Shown piece after piece: positions 17,056-26,799 of a DNA stretch of 64,000 nucleotides (position 1 is its first letter; the number at the start of each line of letters is the position of its first letter). The stretch lies in NCBI RefSeq assembly GCF_021290385.1, contig NZ_CP089928.1, positions 3,366,001 through 3,430,000 on the forward strand, given 5' to 3'. Position numbers and translations under genes: made by a program. The DNA is from Microbulbifer sp. YPW16 (GTDB taxonomy: Bacteria > Pseudomonadota > Gammaproteobacteria > Pseudomonadales > Cellvibrionaceae). The notes beneath the pieces are model-generated. The model saw only the letters and a list, made by a program, of their open reading frames with translations. It searched no databases and was not told the origin of the DNA.

Positions 17056-17781
17056 ATGTATCACATCTCAACATCCCTGGACATTGAGCCATACCGGTCT
17101 GCATTTGCCACCGAGGGTGTTGTACAGGTGCCGGATTTCCTACAGGGATCATCCGCTGAAGCCCTGTACAGACTGCTGGCCGACCAGCCCGAATGGAACC
17201 TGGCCTTCAACAAGGGTGGGGAGCATGTGGACCTCAGTTACCGCGACTACGCCGGTTGGACGTCACAGCAGAAGGAGACGCTTTCGGAGGTCGTCTGGGC
17301 CCAGGCTGAGGTGGGTTTCCAGTATTTCTACAAGACGATCCCCGTATACGATATCTATACACAAAACTTATTACCGGGTAACGCACTGAACAGTATTTAT
17401 GAGCTGGTGAACAGCAGTGCCTTCCTGGGCTCCATGCGCCGGCTGGTGGGGGATGATTCGATCAGCTTTGCCGATGTCCAGGCCACCAGCTATGAGCGGG
17501 GCCACTTCCTCCGCGAACATGATGACAATGTACAGGGCAAGAATCGCGTGGCGGCCTACGTGATTAACCTGACCAGGAACTGGCAGTCGGACTGGGGTGG
17601 GATTTTCCATATCTTCAATGAGGATGACTCTGTTGCACACAGCCTGGTACCGGCTTTCAATGCCATCAACGTTTTCCGGGTGCCACGTAAGCATTCAGTC
17701 TCCTATGTGACACCATTTGCCGGGGGCAGCCGCTTCTCTATCACCGGGTGGCTAAGGCGCGGTAGCCCCAGTGCCCGATAA
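17056..17781 (+). CDS. 2-oxoglutarate/Fe(II)-dependent oxygenase, second copy
   Basis: 241 residues from the ATG at 17056, chosen because the N-terminus then aligns with the homologue at 14314-15018; an in-frame ATG at 16954 would add a hydrophobic 34-residue tail and lie 24 bp from the divergent sulfotransferase start. Ligands: His155-Asp-Asp157 form (REHDDN), distal His213 in RKHSVSYV, and Arg226 in SRFSITGW. It is a member of the same group as the first copy and converges with the TPR-oxygenase gene. The ribosome-binding site is weak, so the start is not certain. Confidence 0.83.
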   Translation: MYHISTSLDIEPYRSAFATEGVVQVPDFLQGSSAEALYRLLADQPEWNLAFNKGGEHVDLSYRDYAGWTSQQKETLSEVVWAQAEVGFQYFYKTIPVYDIYTQNLLPGNALNSIYELVNSSAFLGSMRRLVGDDSISFADVQATSYERGHFLREHDDNVQGKNRVAAYVINLTRNWQSDWGGIFHIFNEDDSVAHSLVPAFNAINVFRVPRKHSVSYVTPFAGGSRFSITGWLRRGSPSAR

Positions 17782-17834
17782 AACGAATGGAGCTACTCTG
17801 CCGGGCCGCGATGGAGCAACGGATGCCGCTGCAT

Positions 17835-19676
17835 TCAGGCGGGGACAGCGTCGAACGGCGCCGTAAGCCGTTCCCCCTTTTCCGTTGCTGGCAGTGGCAC
17901 AGTGCCGTGCCAGGTGAAAGATGGGAAGAGCACCAGCATACCCGCTTCCGGAGTGATTCGCTCCTCAACCATGTCGGCATCACCAAGTTCGTAAGGAGAC
18001 TGCCCGAAGACAATATCCCCTCCCTGGAGGGCGCTGCCTCTATTTTCGGAAGCGGACGGCACGCTGACGTAAAAGGCCGAACTGATCCAGCCCTGCGGAT
18101 GCACATGGCTGACATGGTGGCCGCTGCCCCTGAGGAGCACTGACCATGAGCCCGAGAACCGGAATTGCGATGATCTGCGCCGCATTAGCGGGTGGTCGTC
18201 CTCTGCGGGCATTCCCGCAATATAGCTACTGACCACTTCGGTAAGGCTGTTTCGAAGAGCCTGGATCACCGGGTCGTGTTTGTGCAGCAGGCGACCGGGT
18301 GTCTGGATGCCAGCGCGCACTGACTGGTTCAGCGGTTGTGCCCGCAAATTGTGCATGCTTAGCAGGGTTTCCCGCAGTTGGGCAAGAAACTCGGTACGGC
18401 TGCTAAACCCCCTGGGTGTTGGGATTTCGAAGGGCTGGATGAAGGCATTATCCCGGGTCAGCCAACGGTAACGATCGTCGCCGAGCATCTTCCAGCAGGT
18501 GCCGCGCAGGGCCCATAGCAGTTGATCGTCGGGCGACTGCTGCAGGTAGCGGCCGATTTCTGATTCGGCCCGCTCAAACTGGCAGGCGCGTATGAGAGAA
18601 ATAAAAAACTGTTTGGCGACGCTGATTTCCGGAAAGCCCGTATAAGCGCGTTCGAAAAACGGCAAGGCGTCACTGCTGTTACCCTGTGCCTCGGTGATGC
18701 GTCCGCGCAGGAAAACGATGCGTGGGTCATCAGAGCTTTTCCAGCCGGCCTCCAGCTGTTGCTCCGCTTCTCCCACTCGTCCAGCTGCCAGGAGGTCCTC
18801 AACCTGCGCCATGGCGACGCGGATATCCGACCGCAGTTGAGTGGGAATTTTTCGGTAGCTCTGGCCAAATTCCGAGTGCTTGCCCTGTTGCCAGAAAATT
18901 TCGTTCAGGGTGCGGTGTGCATCAAGGTACAGGGGGGTGTCGGTGAGAAGCTCGGACAGCGCTTCCTCTGCCCGGGAGTATTGGTTCTGGCTGAGCAGAG
19001 CCATTGCCCGGCTGTACCGAATCTCCGGGGAGCGTGGTTGTAGCTGCAGAGCCTTTTCCAGTAGCGGCAGGGCGCGTTCACCCTGTTCGAGTGCTGAATA
19101 GACCTGGGCCTTGCCGTACAGCGCGGTCAGGTGTTCCGGCTTCACTGACAGGGCGCTGTCAAAGTAACCCAGTGCCGCGTCGTGGTGTTCACGTTTGCGC
19201 TCGATATTACCCAGTAGTGTCAGGGTGGCCGGTCGCTTTGGCGCCAGTTCATCGGCTTTACGGGCGAGCCGCTGGGCATCCTCGAGGTTGCCCTGTTCGT
19301 ACTCGAGAACAGCGAGATTGCGCCAGCCGTCCTCAAAGCGCGGGGCTGATTCGGTGGCATGCTGGTAATGCTGCCGGGCCCTCGCTATATCCCCGGTACT
19401 TTTCAGGAAGTTGGCAAAGTTGTTGTGCACTTCAGGTTGGCGAAAATCAATCTCCAGGGCTCGCTCAAAGCTCGCAATGGCCCGTTGGTGATCTGCCATT
19501 GCCGCATGTGCCAGGGCTGTCAAGTGCAGGACGTTGGTATCACGCGGGTTCCGTATCGCCAGCTGGTCCAGGAGGGGCAGGGCGCGTGCGGCCTGGTTGC
19601 TGTTGATCAGCTGGTAGAGCTGGCTGAGGGTCTGGGGATTGGCTTTGATCGTCTTCATGGCGTACATCAATACCAT
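17835..19676 (-). CDS. TPR protein with C-terminal 2OG-Fe(II) oxygenase domain
   Basis: 613 residues. About 380 N-terminal residues are TPR repeats (for example ALEIDFRQPEVHNNFANFLK). The last 110 residues carry the pattern of the putative 2OG-Fe(II) oxygenase family with HVHPQGW, a distal WHGTVPL and ERLTAPFD. Its likely role is hydroxylation of a protein or peptide bound by the TPR part. The start at 19676 lies about 15 nt after the T-run of the terminator that follows TBDR 3, so expression probably depends on read-through. Met7 (19658) is another possible start; neither has a strong ribosome-binding site. Confidence 0.82.
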   Translation of the reverse strand: MVLMYAMKTIKANPQTLSQLYQLINSNQAARALPLLDQLAIRNPRDTNVLHLTALAHAAMADHQRAIASFERALEIDFRQPEVHNNFANFLKSTGDIARARQHYQHATESAPRFEDGWRNLAVLEYEQGNLEDAQRLARKADELAPKRPATLTLLGNIERKREHHDAALGYFDSALSVKPEHLTALYGKAQVYSALEQGERALPLLEKALQLQPRSPEIRYSRAMALLSQNQYSRAEEALSELLTDTPLYLDAHRTLNEIFWQQGKHSEFGQSYRKIPTQLRSDIRVAMAQVEDLLAAGRVGEAEQQLEAGWKSSDDPRIVFLRGRITEAQGNSSDALPFFERAYTGFPEISVAKQFFISLIRACQFERAESEIGRYLQQSPDDQLLWALRGTCWKMLGDDRYRWLTRDNAFIQPFEIPTPRGFSSRTEFLAQLRETLLSMHNLRAQPLNQSVRAGIQTPGRLLHKHDPVIQALRNSLTEVVSSYIAGMPAEDDHPLMRRRSSQFRFSGSWSVLLRGSGHHVSHVHPQGWISSAFYVSVPSASENRGSALQGGDIVFGQSPYELGDADMVEERITPEAGMLVLFPSFTWHGTVPLPATEKGERLTAPFDAVPA

Positions 19677-19684
19677 ATGGGGCG

Positions 19685-19718
19685 TAAAAGAGAAACGGCG
19701 GGCAAAGCCCGCCGTTTC
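19685..19718 (-). terminator. Rho-independent terminator of TBDR 3
   Basis: A 12-bp perfect stem (19692-19703 with 19707-19718) and AAA loop. The minus-strand transcript continues into TCTTTTA. It lies between TBDR 3 (stop 19746) and the TPR-oxygenase start at 19676. Confidence 0.85.
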
Positions 19719-19745
19719 CTTACCTCTAGAGCTTACAAGCCTGAC

Positions 19746-22655
19746 TTAGTCAAACTTGTAGCTGGCGCTCAGGAAGTAGCGAGGTCCCATCATGTCGTAA
19801 GTCGACGGGAAGGTATTCGCCTGTTCCTGGGCATCGCCGAGAGCATTGGGCTCGGTGTCCAGGGCATTCTTGATGCCGAGGTTCAAGTCCAGGTTCTCGT
19901 TGAATGCATAGCCGACAGTGAGGTCGAGGTAGTACTGCTCGTCCAGGGACTCCACTACCAGCTGGTTGCGTGCATCGAACGGGTTGGTAACGACGTCGCC
20001 AACAGCGATGTTGTTGAAGGCAGAGCCTGCGTCCATCAGGTCGTCAATGTTGCCGTTGGTCACGGTAACAGTGCGCGGTCCCTCGATGGCCTGCAGGGTG
20101 TCGTCGTCAGTTGCGCCGATGTAGCGAACCAGGGCAGACAGGGTCAGCGGGCCGCTGGACCAGGTAATGCGGCTGTTCCAGTTGAAGTCCTGACGCGGTG
20201 AGCCGCAGATGGTGCCGAAGTAGCCGGCGCAGTTATCTACGCGGTCTTCCAGCTCTGCGATCGGGGTTACGTCAAAGTCCATCAGGTAGGTGCTGTTGAA
20301 CGCTACGGTGAGGTAGGAACCACCGTCGATACCGAAGGCCAGGTCAGTGCCGTAGTTCACGTTGAAGTCAACACCGCGGGTTTCGATCTTACCGATGTTT
20401 TCGTTCAGTACGTTAACAACGTCGACGTTACCGTCGCCGCGGCGGCTGATCGCCTGACAGAACGGGGAGTTGATGTCCTTTACAACGTTGTAGCACAGGT
20501 CCAGAACGTTGCTTACACCACCGCCCAGTACGTCAATGGCGTCTTCGATCTCGATATCGTAGTAGTCGATAGCGACGTCGAGGCCGTCCATCGGCTGGAT
20601 AACAGCACCGAAGGTAACGGTGTTAGAGGTTTCTTCCTGCAGGTCCGGGTTACCACCGAAAACACCCTCGATCTGGCTGTTGGCCTGGTTGAAGGAGCCG
20701 GCAGAAGCACCAGTGGCGCTACACAGGCTGGTGTCAGTTGCCGGAGTCACATTGCCTGCGGCACAGGGGTCGTCAGCCGGCGGGAAGCCGTTGGACTGGC
20801 CCAGGAACAGCTCGGATACGTTCGGCGCACGTACAGCCTGCTGGAAGCCGGCACGGAACTTGACCATCTCGATCGGAGCATAGTTCAGCGCGGTTGCGAA
20901 GGAATCCACAGCACCGATATTGGAGTAATCGGAGTAACGGAATGCACCCCACAGGTTCAGGCTCTCTACGCCAGGCTGGCCGGCCAGGAGCGGTACGTTA
21001 ATTTCAGAGAAAACCTCGGAAGCGCTGTAGCCACCAACGGTTGCCTTACCGGCGTTAAAGCCCAGTACGTCACCGGAGGACAGGAAGGAGTCCGGACGAT
21101 AAGTGGACTCATCATCACGGTGCTCCAGGCCGAACACAACAGCGACGGGCTCGTCGGCAGTCGGGATGGTTGCCAGGGTGCCTGACAGGCTCGCGGACAT
21201 TACTTCCTGGGTGATGCTGGTGACGTTGGAAGCGCCGACGTTGATGAAGTCGATGGCTTCCTGGGAAATATTACCCGGCCCCCAGATGTTCAGCGGTACA
21301 CACCCGCCGGAAGTATCCTGACACGCATTGCCGGCATCGTTCACCAGCAGCGCCTGACGGAAACGGGAGGCAGCCACGTCGTTGTTCAGCAGGTTGGTGT
21401 TTTCCAGGTTGCTGAGGCTGTAGTACGTGTCGAATGACCAGTCTTCGTTGATGTCGCCACGGAAGCCGGCCAGTATGCGGAAGGCATCGCGGGTATCCAG
21501 GGACTGGCGAGAACCATTCTCAACCATGCGGCGACCGATGAACAGGTCAACCGGATCGTTGGGGTCCAGGCCCGCATCGATGTTCATCTGCTGCAGGGTC
21601 TGCTGGTAAGCAGCGTCGAAGAACGGGGTGTTCGGGTTGACGGAAATGGTGGTGAACGCCGGGGTCGGGGCCAGTTCCTGCGGCACTTCGTTGTGTGAGA
21701 ATGCCATCTCACCGTAGGCGGTGACATTGTCGCTCACATCATAGTGCGCAAATGAGGAGATCAGGAAACGTTCCTGCGGCAGCTGCAGGTAGTTGTCCGG
21801 CGCATAGTTAAAGCGATCAGCCGGGTCCTGGAAGCCACGGGAAGTGCCGTCGGCATTAAAGGTCGTGCCGGTATCGAATACCAGGGTTCCGGGGATGCCG
21901 GAAGAACCGCCTGGTACCAGGGTGTCGGCAAAGCCGTCACCGTCAGTGTCGCTCTCACCAAGCGCAACATTGGTAAAGTCGCGGTCGCCCTGGAAAACAG
22001 CTTCACGCTCAGACCAGGAAGCGTAAACGGTGGCATTACCACGACCGTCGGCAAAGTTGCCGCCCATGGTCAGGTCGATGTTGTTCTTGGCGCCATCGCC
22101 ATCAGCGGTGACGTCGTGCAGGGAGGTGATCTGTACGCCTTCAAAGTCGTCAACCATCTGGAAGTTAACAACACCGGCCAGGGCGTCAGAACCGTATACG
22201 GCGGAAGCACCACCGGTCACCACGTCAACACTTTTGATCAGCGTGCCCGGGATGGTGTTCAGGTCGACCACACCGGTCTGGGTGGCGGGGATATAACGGC
22301 GACCGTTAACCAGCACTACAGTGCGGTAGGAACCGAGACCGCGCAGGTCGACACGGGCAGTACCGTCACCCGGGTTGTTGGAGCTGGGACCGAAGCTGGG
22401 CAGGGTCTGCGGCAGTTCAGCGAGCTTCTGCTCTACGTTCAGGTTACCGGAGATCTTGAATTCCTCGGCGCCGATGGAAGTCAGCGGCGTTACGGACTCG
22501 AGATCCGAGCGCTTGATCCGCGAACCGGTGACGACAACTTCTTCTACGACAGTTGCGTCTTCCTGCGCAAAGGCAGGCATCGCGGGAACCATGACTGCGG
22601 CTGCAGTGAAGCCAATGGCTCCCTTTACAGCGACGGACAGGAGGTTCTTTTTCAT
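19746..22655 (-). CDS. TonB-dependent outer membrane receptor (TBDR 3)
   Basis: 969 residues from the ATG at 22655, chosen over an upstream in-frame start (22751) because the signal peptide and AGAGGAT site match those of TBDR 2 and TBDR 5. The first 30 residues are nearly those of TBDR 2, but the mature protein is only a distant relative. It shows VVEEVVVTGSRI, a plug with GLGSYRTVVLVNGRR and GGASAVYGSDALAGVVNFQ, and a barrel ending in SYKFD. That end is slightly unusual because the last residue is aspartate after the aromatic one. Several cysteines occur in predicted loops. Cargo unknown. The downstream neighbour is the TPR-oxygenase gene. Confidence 0.92.
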   Translation of the reverse strand: MKKNLLSVAVKGAIGFTAAAVMVPAMPAFAQEDATVVEEVVVTGSRIKRSDLESVTPLTSIGAEEFKISGNLNVEQKLAELPQTLPSFGPSSNNPGDGTARVDLRGLGSYRTVVLVNGRRYIPATQTGVVDLNTIPGTLIKSVDVVTGGASAVYGSDALAGVVNFQMVDDFEGVQITSLHDVTADGDGAKNNIDLTMGGNFADGRGNATVYASWSEREAVFQGDRDFTNVALGESDTDGDGFADTLVPGGSSGIPGTLVFDTGTTFNADGTSRGFQDPADRFNYAPDNYLQLPQERFLISSFAHYDVSDNVTAYGEMAFSHNEVPQELAPTPAFTTISVNPNTPFFDAAYQQTLQQMNIDAGLDPNDPVDLFIGRRMVENGSRQSLDTRDAFRILAGFRGDINEDWSFDTYYSLSNLENTNLLNNDVAASRFRQALLVNDAGNACQDTSGGCVPLNIWGPGNISQEAIDFINVGASNVTSITQEVMSASLSGTLATIPTADEPVAVVFGLEHRDDESTYRPDSFLSSGDVLGFNAGKATVGGYSASEVFSEINVPLLAGQPGVESLNLWGAFRYSDYSNIGAVDSFATALNYAPIEMVKFRAGFQQAVRAPNVSELFLGQSNGFPPADDPCAAGNVTPATDTSLCSATGASAGSFNQANSQIEGVFGGNPDLQEETSNTVTFGAVIQPMDGLDVAIDYYDIEIEDAIDVLGGGVSNVLDLCYNVVKDINSPFCQAISRRGDGNVDVVNVLNENIGKIETRGVDFNVNYGTDLAFGIDGGSYLTVAFNSTYLMDFDVTPIAELEDRVDNCAGYFGTICGSPRQDFNWNSRITWSSGPLTLSALVRYIGATDDDTLQAIEGPRTVTVTNGNIDDLMDAGSAFNNIAVGDVVTNPFDARNQLVVESLDEQYYLDLTVGYAFNENLDLNLGIKNALDTEPNALGDAQEQANTFPSTYDMMGPRYFLSASYKFD

Positions 22656-22750
22656 TGTAAATCCTCTCTTGATCGTTGGATTTATTGGTGTTTTGCCAGA
22701 AATGGCGATGCAGAAGCGGCTACCCCCAAGCGGCCGCTTCCCTCCCAACA
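22656..22750 (-). promoter_or_regulatory. Structured 5' leader of TBDR 3
   Basis: On the minus strand, hairpin 1 is GAAGCGGC/GCCGCTTC (22733-22740 with 22713-22720, 8 bp, 12-nt loop). Hairpin 2 is GCCA/TGGC (22695-22706 on the plus strand). A conserved single-stranded stretch and AGAGGAT lead into the ATG. Hairpin positions match those upstream of TBDR 5, with compensatory base changes. Confidence 0.6.
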
Positions 22751-23168
22751 AGAGTATGACGTGCAGGAATTACGTAGCCTCAAAGAGAATTGACTGTAAA
22801 GTGCTGTTAAATATGCATTAACGACAGGTTAAAAATAATTGACCGGTATTTGCTGGCAGGTGGGGGAGTTTGCAGTGTCAGGATTGAGTGAATCGAAATG
22901 ACAGAAAGAAGTTTTTTACGCCATCCTGACTTTTACCGAATTACTATTCGGTTTGCGCCGGTATGGGTACAGCCACCCGTCTGCATGAGTGGTGACTGTT
23001 AAGGGGCGGGGTTGCCTTCTGTTTTGGCTGCCAGGAAGTGGGTATATATCATCCCTTTCCTGTCTTTCGTGCCGATAAATTATTTTGTCTCATTTAAGAT
23101 TTTGTCCCGCGGATTCGCCGGTACCGGTTTTTCGTCGGGGCGCAATCTGTATCCTCCCTGTCGAAGCC
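22751..23168. other. Intergenic region upstream of TBDR 3
   Basis: About 420 bp between the leader and the methyltransferase stop. It must contain the TBDR 3 promoter. I see no convincing gene, RNA or repeat in it. Confidence 0.4.
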
Positions 23169-24098
23169 TTAGCGGGTGAGGTGCAGGTGGGTTCCGAGCT
23201 TTTTTCCCTGTTGGAAAATTTGCTGTTCTTCAAACGAGGAAAAGCCGGCGTTGTAGGCGAGGTCTTTTATGATATCGAAATCCGTTTCAGCCAGGGCCGC
23301 CGACTCCATGTCCATGAGCCGTCGCAATGCTGAATTATATTCACTTTTCCTGGCTCCAAGCTCGTCGGTGATCTTTTGCGCGGGTGCGGTTTTCAGTTGT
23401 CTCAGGTGGTTTGAAATATCAGCAATCAGAATACTGCCGAGCTCGTCACCGCCATGGACCTCCCGAAACCCGTTGATGACCCGGTTCAGCTCTTGTGATC
23501 GGTCAGCCGCTTGTTTGGGGGCACTGTGCGAAAAGTTTTTACAGAATTCCATGGCCGCGTCGAAAATCTGGTACTGCTGAAGCGCAGACTTGTAGATGCC
23601 AATTTCACGCCTGGAGTTTTCCAGTAGTGAGGAATCTGTCGTATGGCAGACGAAGTGAGCACTCATGCCAGGTTTCAATACTCGGTACACCTCGGGCAGG
23701 GAGTACTGCCAGTCGCTGTATTCGATACCGTACTGGGAGGTCACCAGGTCAAAGCTGGCGTCGGCGAATGCCAGTTGTTCGCAGGGCATATTGCTGTGAA
23801 AGGAAACGCACTCGCGCAGGGCCAGGATCGGCCTGGGCGCGCTGATCTGTGCAGGGATCACGGCCTTGTCGGCAGCGACCACCCGGGCATCGATGCCCTT
23901 ATCCCGGAATGTCTCCACCGCGATGCATGCCAGTGCCCCATTGCCTGTGGCGAGATCCAGTACCTGGCTGCCCGGCTTCATGGTCGCAAACAGCGATTCC
24001 CACAGCTGGCGCAGCTCACCGATATAGTTGCTTTCCATGGCGCCACCAAATGTGGTGATAAAGCCCTGGCGCCAGAATTGATCCCATTGATCAGCCAT
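23169..24098 (-). CDS. Class I SAM-dependent methyltransferase
   Basis: 309 residues. Motif I is VLDLATGNG (46-54); an acidic residue after strand 2 (VVAADKAV) and the later motif FDLVTSQYGIEY are as expected for the Rossmann-like methyltransferase fold. The C-terminal third is helical and specific to this protein. It uses S-adenosylmethionine; the acceptor is unknown. AAGAGG precedes the ATG. The gene starts only 16 nt after the T-run of the TBDR 5 terminator, so it probably relies on read-through from the receptor gene. Confidence 0.85.
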   Translation of the reverse strand: MADQWDQFWRQGFITTFGGAMESNYIGELRQLWESLFATMKPGSQVLDLATGNGALACIAVETFRDKGIDARVVAADKAVIPAQISAPRPILALRECVSFHSNMPCEQLAFADASFDLVTSQYGIEYSDWQYSLPEVYRVLKPGMSAHFVCHTTDSSLLENSRREIGIYKSALQQYQIFDAAMEFCKNFSHSAPKQAADRSQELNRVINGFREVHGGDELGSILIADISNHLRQLKTAPAQKITDELGARKSEYNSALRRLMDMESAALAETDFDIIKDLAYNAGFSSFEEQQIFQQGKKLGTHLHLTR

Positions 24099-24114
24099 TG
24101 ATTACCTCTTAACC

Positions 24115-24144
24115 AAAAAAAAGGGCCAACAGAGTTGGCCCTTT
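24115..24144 (-). terminator. Rho-independent terminator of TBDR 5
   Basis: GGGCCAAC (24123-24130) pairs with GTTGGCCC (24134-24141). The eight-A run at 24115-24122 gives the minus-strand T-run. It closely matches the terminator after TBDR 2. Confidence 0.93.
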
Positions 24145-24180
24145 CCTTTTCTCGAGTTACCTCAAGAATTTTGTCGCTTC

Positions 24181-26799
24181 TTAGAAGCTCATGGTGTACT
24201 CGGCGTAAACCATGCGACCGGTGCCATCATACAGGTTGTAGTGGTCACGCGCGTACTTGCCATCTTTATCCAGTACCGGATCTTCGTTGGTCAGGTTACG
24301 TGCGCCAACCTTGATGGAGCCGAGAGACTCGGTGTCCAGACGGTAGGACAGGTTCAGGGTAGTCCAGTCGTCCAGGTCCTCGCCGCTCTTGACCAGGGTG
24401 CCAGCGTCGGTCACGTCAGTGAACTCGTCGTGGGCCGCGATGTAGTCCATGGTCAGGTCAACAGCGTGCATACCCATGCTCCAGCCCAGCATGAACTGGC
24501 CGCGCAGGTTCGGGTACAGGTTGAAGGTGGATACGTCCTGTACCGGGCCCTGGTAGTAGGCGTCGCTCTCGTAAGAGATCTGGTGGCTCACCAGGCCGCC
24601 CAGGGTGATCATGCCGAATTCGGTGTCAAAGCCACCGTCGACCTTCACGTCCACACCGGTAACATCCAGGATGCCCGCGTTGGTGGTCTGGGAGAAGAAC
24701 TCGGTCTGCGCGCCAGTACCAGTGGTGTAGATGCCGGTGGACGGATCCAGGGTTACACCGGAGGCCAGGGCGTAGAAGATGCTCTGGGCGGAAGGCTGGA
24801 TGATCACGTCTTCCACTTCCACGTTCCAGAAGCCAACGTCCAGGTTCCAGCCGCTTACGAACTCCCAGTTACCGCCGAAGGACAGGGAAGTGGAGGTTTC
24901 CGCATCCAGTTCTTCGTTGGTGGAGTAGTAGGTGTCCCACTGACGGGACAGGCCGCTACGCGGATCGGTAGCGTCTTCCGCAGAGAAGGCAGACGGGCCG
25001 TACAGCTCGTCCAGGGCCGGTGCGCGGAAGCCTTTACCGGCGCGGGCACGCAGGCTCAGGGTGTCGGTGACGTTGTAGGTGGCGGACAGTGACGGCGCCA
25101 CATTGGAACCGAAGTCGCTGTAGTCATCGTAACGAACGGCAGCGTTCATCTCGATCTGGTCGGTAACCGGGATGATGGCCTCGGCGAATACCGCGGCTAC
25201 GTCACGCTCACCGGCAGCGGAGTTGCCGGAGCTACCGCCCACCAGGCCGGCCTCGGAGGCGGCATCGTACTGGTTGGCGTACTCGATTTTGTAGGCTTCG
25301 GCACCACTCAGGACGATGGTCTCGCCTGCGCCGAACCAGTCACCAGCGTCAAACTGCAGGTGGCCGTAGACCTTGGACAGGGCAGTGAAGTTGTCCTGGG
25401 AGGTGGTGGCCTTCATGGCGGCCGCACCTTCCGGGGAGAACGGGTCGATGCCGTTGTTCAGGACGTAGTCCAGGCCCGGGTAAGACAGGTAGTACTTACC
25501 ATTTTCCTTGGACTCGTAGCGGCCTTTCTGTGCGTAGGTCTCGTAGCTCATGCCGTTGGGCAGGTCGCCACGGAAGCCGGCAGTGAAGTCGTACTGGGTG
25601 TCGGTCACGTAGTTGTCGCGCGGGCCGATGTTGGTCCAGCGGTAGTAACCGTTCACTTCGTAGTCTTCGGTGATTGAGCCGTCGGCCAGCAGGCTGTCGA
25701 CGTCGAACGGTACGTCGGCGTAGTCAGCCGGCATGTCGTTCCACGGGGCAGCCGGCGGCGCGTAGCGGCCGAAGGAATCTACCTTGGAGAACAGGATATT
25801 GGAGAAGAACTCAACGTTCTCGGAAATATCGTAGTTGGCGCTCAGGAAGGTGTTGACGCGGCTCAGCTCGGCCTTGTTGGCGGAGATGTTGGCGTACGGG
25901 TAGGTACACAGGGTGCCGTCAGCTTCACCGAAGGCGGCCGCACCGGTCTCCATGAAAGTGGAGTCGCTGGAGCAGCTGGTCGCAGCCTGGATGTCGTAGT
26001 ACTCGGTGTTCGGATCGTAGATCTCGATGGTCTTGCCGTAGTAGGAGTAGCCATCGGTATCCAGGTAGGCGTCCAGGCGGCCGTCGCCATTGTCGCGGAT
26101 CCAGGCAGCGGTGTACTCGCGGTCGGCGTCGAAGATCGGGTCACGACGGTTGTACTCGGCAGCGAAAGTCACGTTACCGCGATCGCTGGTGATGCCGGAG
26201 ATAAAGCCGAAGGATTCCTCGATGCCGTCATCATTGGAACGCTCACCGCGGCGGGTGGTGAATTCCAGGCCTTCGAAGTTTTCACGCATTACCATGTTGA
26301 CAACGCCGGCAACGGCGTCGGAACCGTATACAGCGGAGGCGCCGTCGGCCAGGATATCGATGCGCTCAACGGCGGTCATCGGAATCATGTTCAGGTTAAC
26401 GGAAGCAGCGCCCAGGTTCGGGGAACCCGGCATGCGGCGGCCGTTGATCATTACCAGGCTGCGCTGGGAACCCAGGCCGCGCAGGTCAACGGTAGCGTTG
26501 GACTGTGCGGAGCTACCGGAGCGCTCGTTGAAAGAACCCAGGGAGTTCAGCGGAGTTGCGCGCAGGGTATCGGAAATCATCAGGCTGCCAGTGGCCTCGA
26601 TGTCAGTGCGATCCATGCTGACAACCTGGGCGGACTGGTCAAAATTTGTGCGCTTGATGCGTGAGCCAGTTACTACAACCTCTTCTACCAGGGCGGCGTC
26701 GCCACTCTGGGCAAAGGCGGGCATTACAGGAACCATAACTGCGGCTGCGGTCAGGCCAATGGCCCCTTTCACAGCGGCGGACAGGAGGTTCTTTTTCAT
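24181..26799 (-). CDS. TonB-dependent outer membrane receptor (TBDR 5, paralogue of TBDR 2)
   Basis: 872 residues with the same layout as TBDR 2: signal peptide, VEEVVVTGSRI, plug, and a barrel ending YTMSF. One residue has been inserted around 280, within the most divergent stretch (residues 270-310, with a cysteine pair). The copies also share terminators and the end of the leader, so the duplication covered the whole transcription unit. Codon-level changes are spread over the gene, so the duplication is not very recent. The methyltransferase gene follows the terminator here, whereas no gene follows on the same strand in the TBDR 2 copy. Confidence 0.93.
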   Translation of the reverse strand: MKKNLLSAAVKGAIGLTAAAVMVPVMPAFAQSGDAALVEEVVVTGSRIKRTNFDQSAQVVSMDRTDIEATGSLMISDTLRATPLNSLGSFNERSGSSAQSNATVDLRGLGSQRSLVMINGRRMPGSPNLGAASVNLNMIPMTAVERIDILADGASAVYGSDAVAGVVNMVMRENFEGLEFTTRRGERSNDDGIEESFGFISGITSDRGNVTFAAEYNRRDPIFDADREYTAAWIRDNGDGRLDAYLDTDGYSYYGKTIEIYDPNTEYYDIQAATSCSSDSTFMETGAAAFGEADGTLCTYPYANISANKAELSRVNTFLSANYDISENVEFFSNILFSKVDSFGRYAPPAAPWNDMPADYADVPFDVDSLLADGSITEDYEVNGYYRWTNIGPRDNYVTDTQYDFTAGFRGDLPNGMSYETYAQKGRYESKENGKYYLSYPGLDYVLNNGIDPFSPEGAAAMKATTSQDNFTALSKVYGHLQFDAGDWFGAGETIVLSGAEAYKIEYANQYDAASEAGLVGGSSGNSAAGERDVAAVFAEAIIPVTDQIEMNAAVRYDDYSDFGSNVAPSLSATYNVTDTLSLRARAGKGFRAPALDELYGPSAFSAEDATDPRSGLSRQWDTYYSTNEELDAETSTSLSFGGNWEFVSGWNLDVGFWNVEVEDVIIQPSAQSIFYALASGVTLDPSTGIYTTGTGAQTEFFSQTTNAGILDVTGVDVKVDGGFDTEFGMITLGGLVSHQISYESDAYYQGPVQDVSTFNLYPNLRGQFMLGWSMGMHAVDLTMDYIAAHDEFTDVTDAGTLVKSGEDLDDWTTLNLSYRLDTESLGSIKVGARNLTNEDPVLDKDGKYARDHYNLYDGTGRMVYAEYTMSF

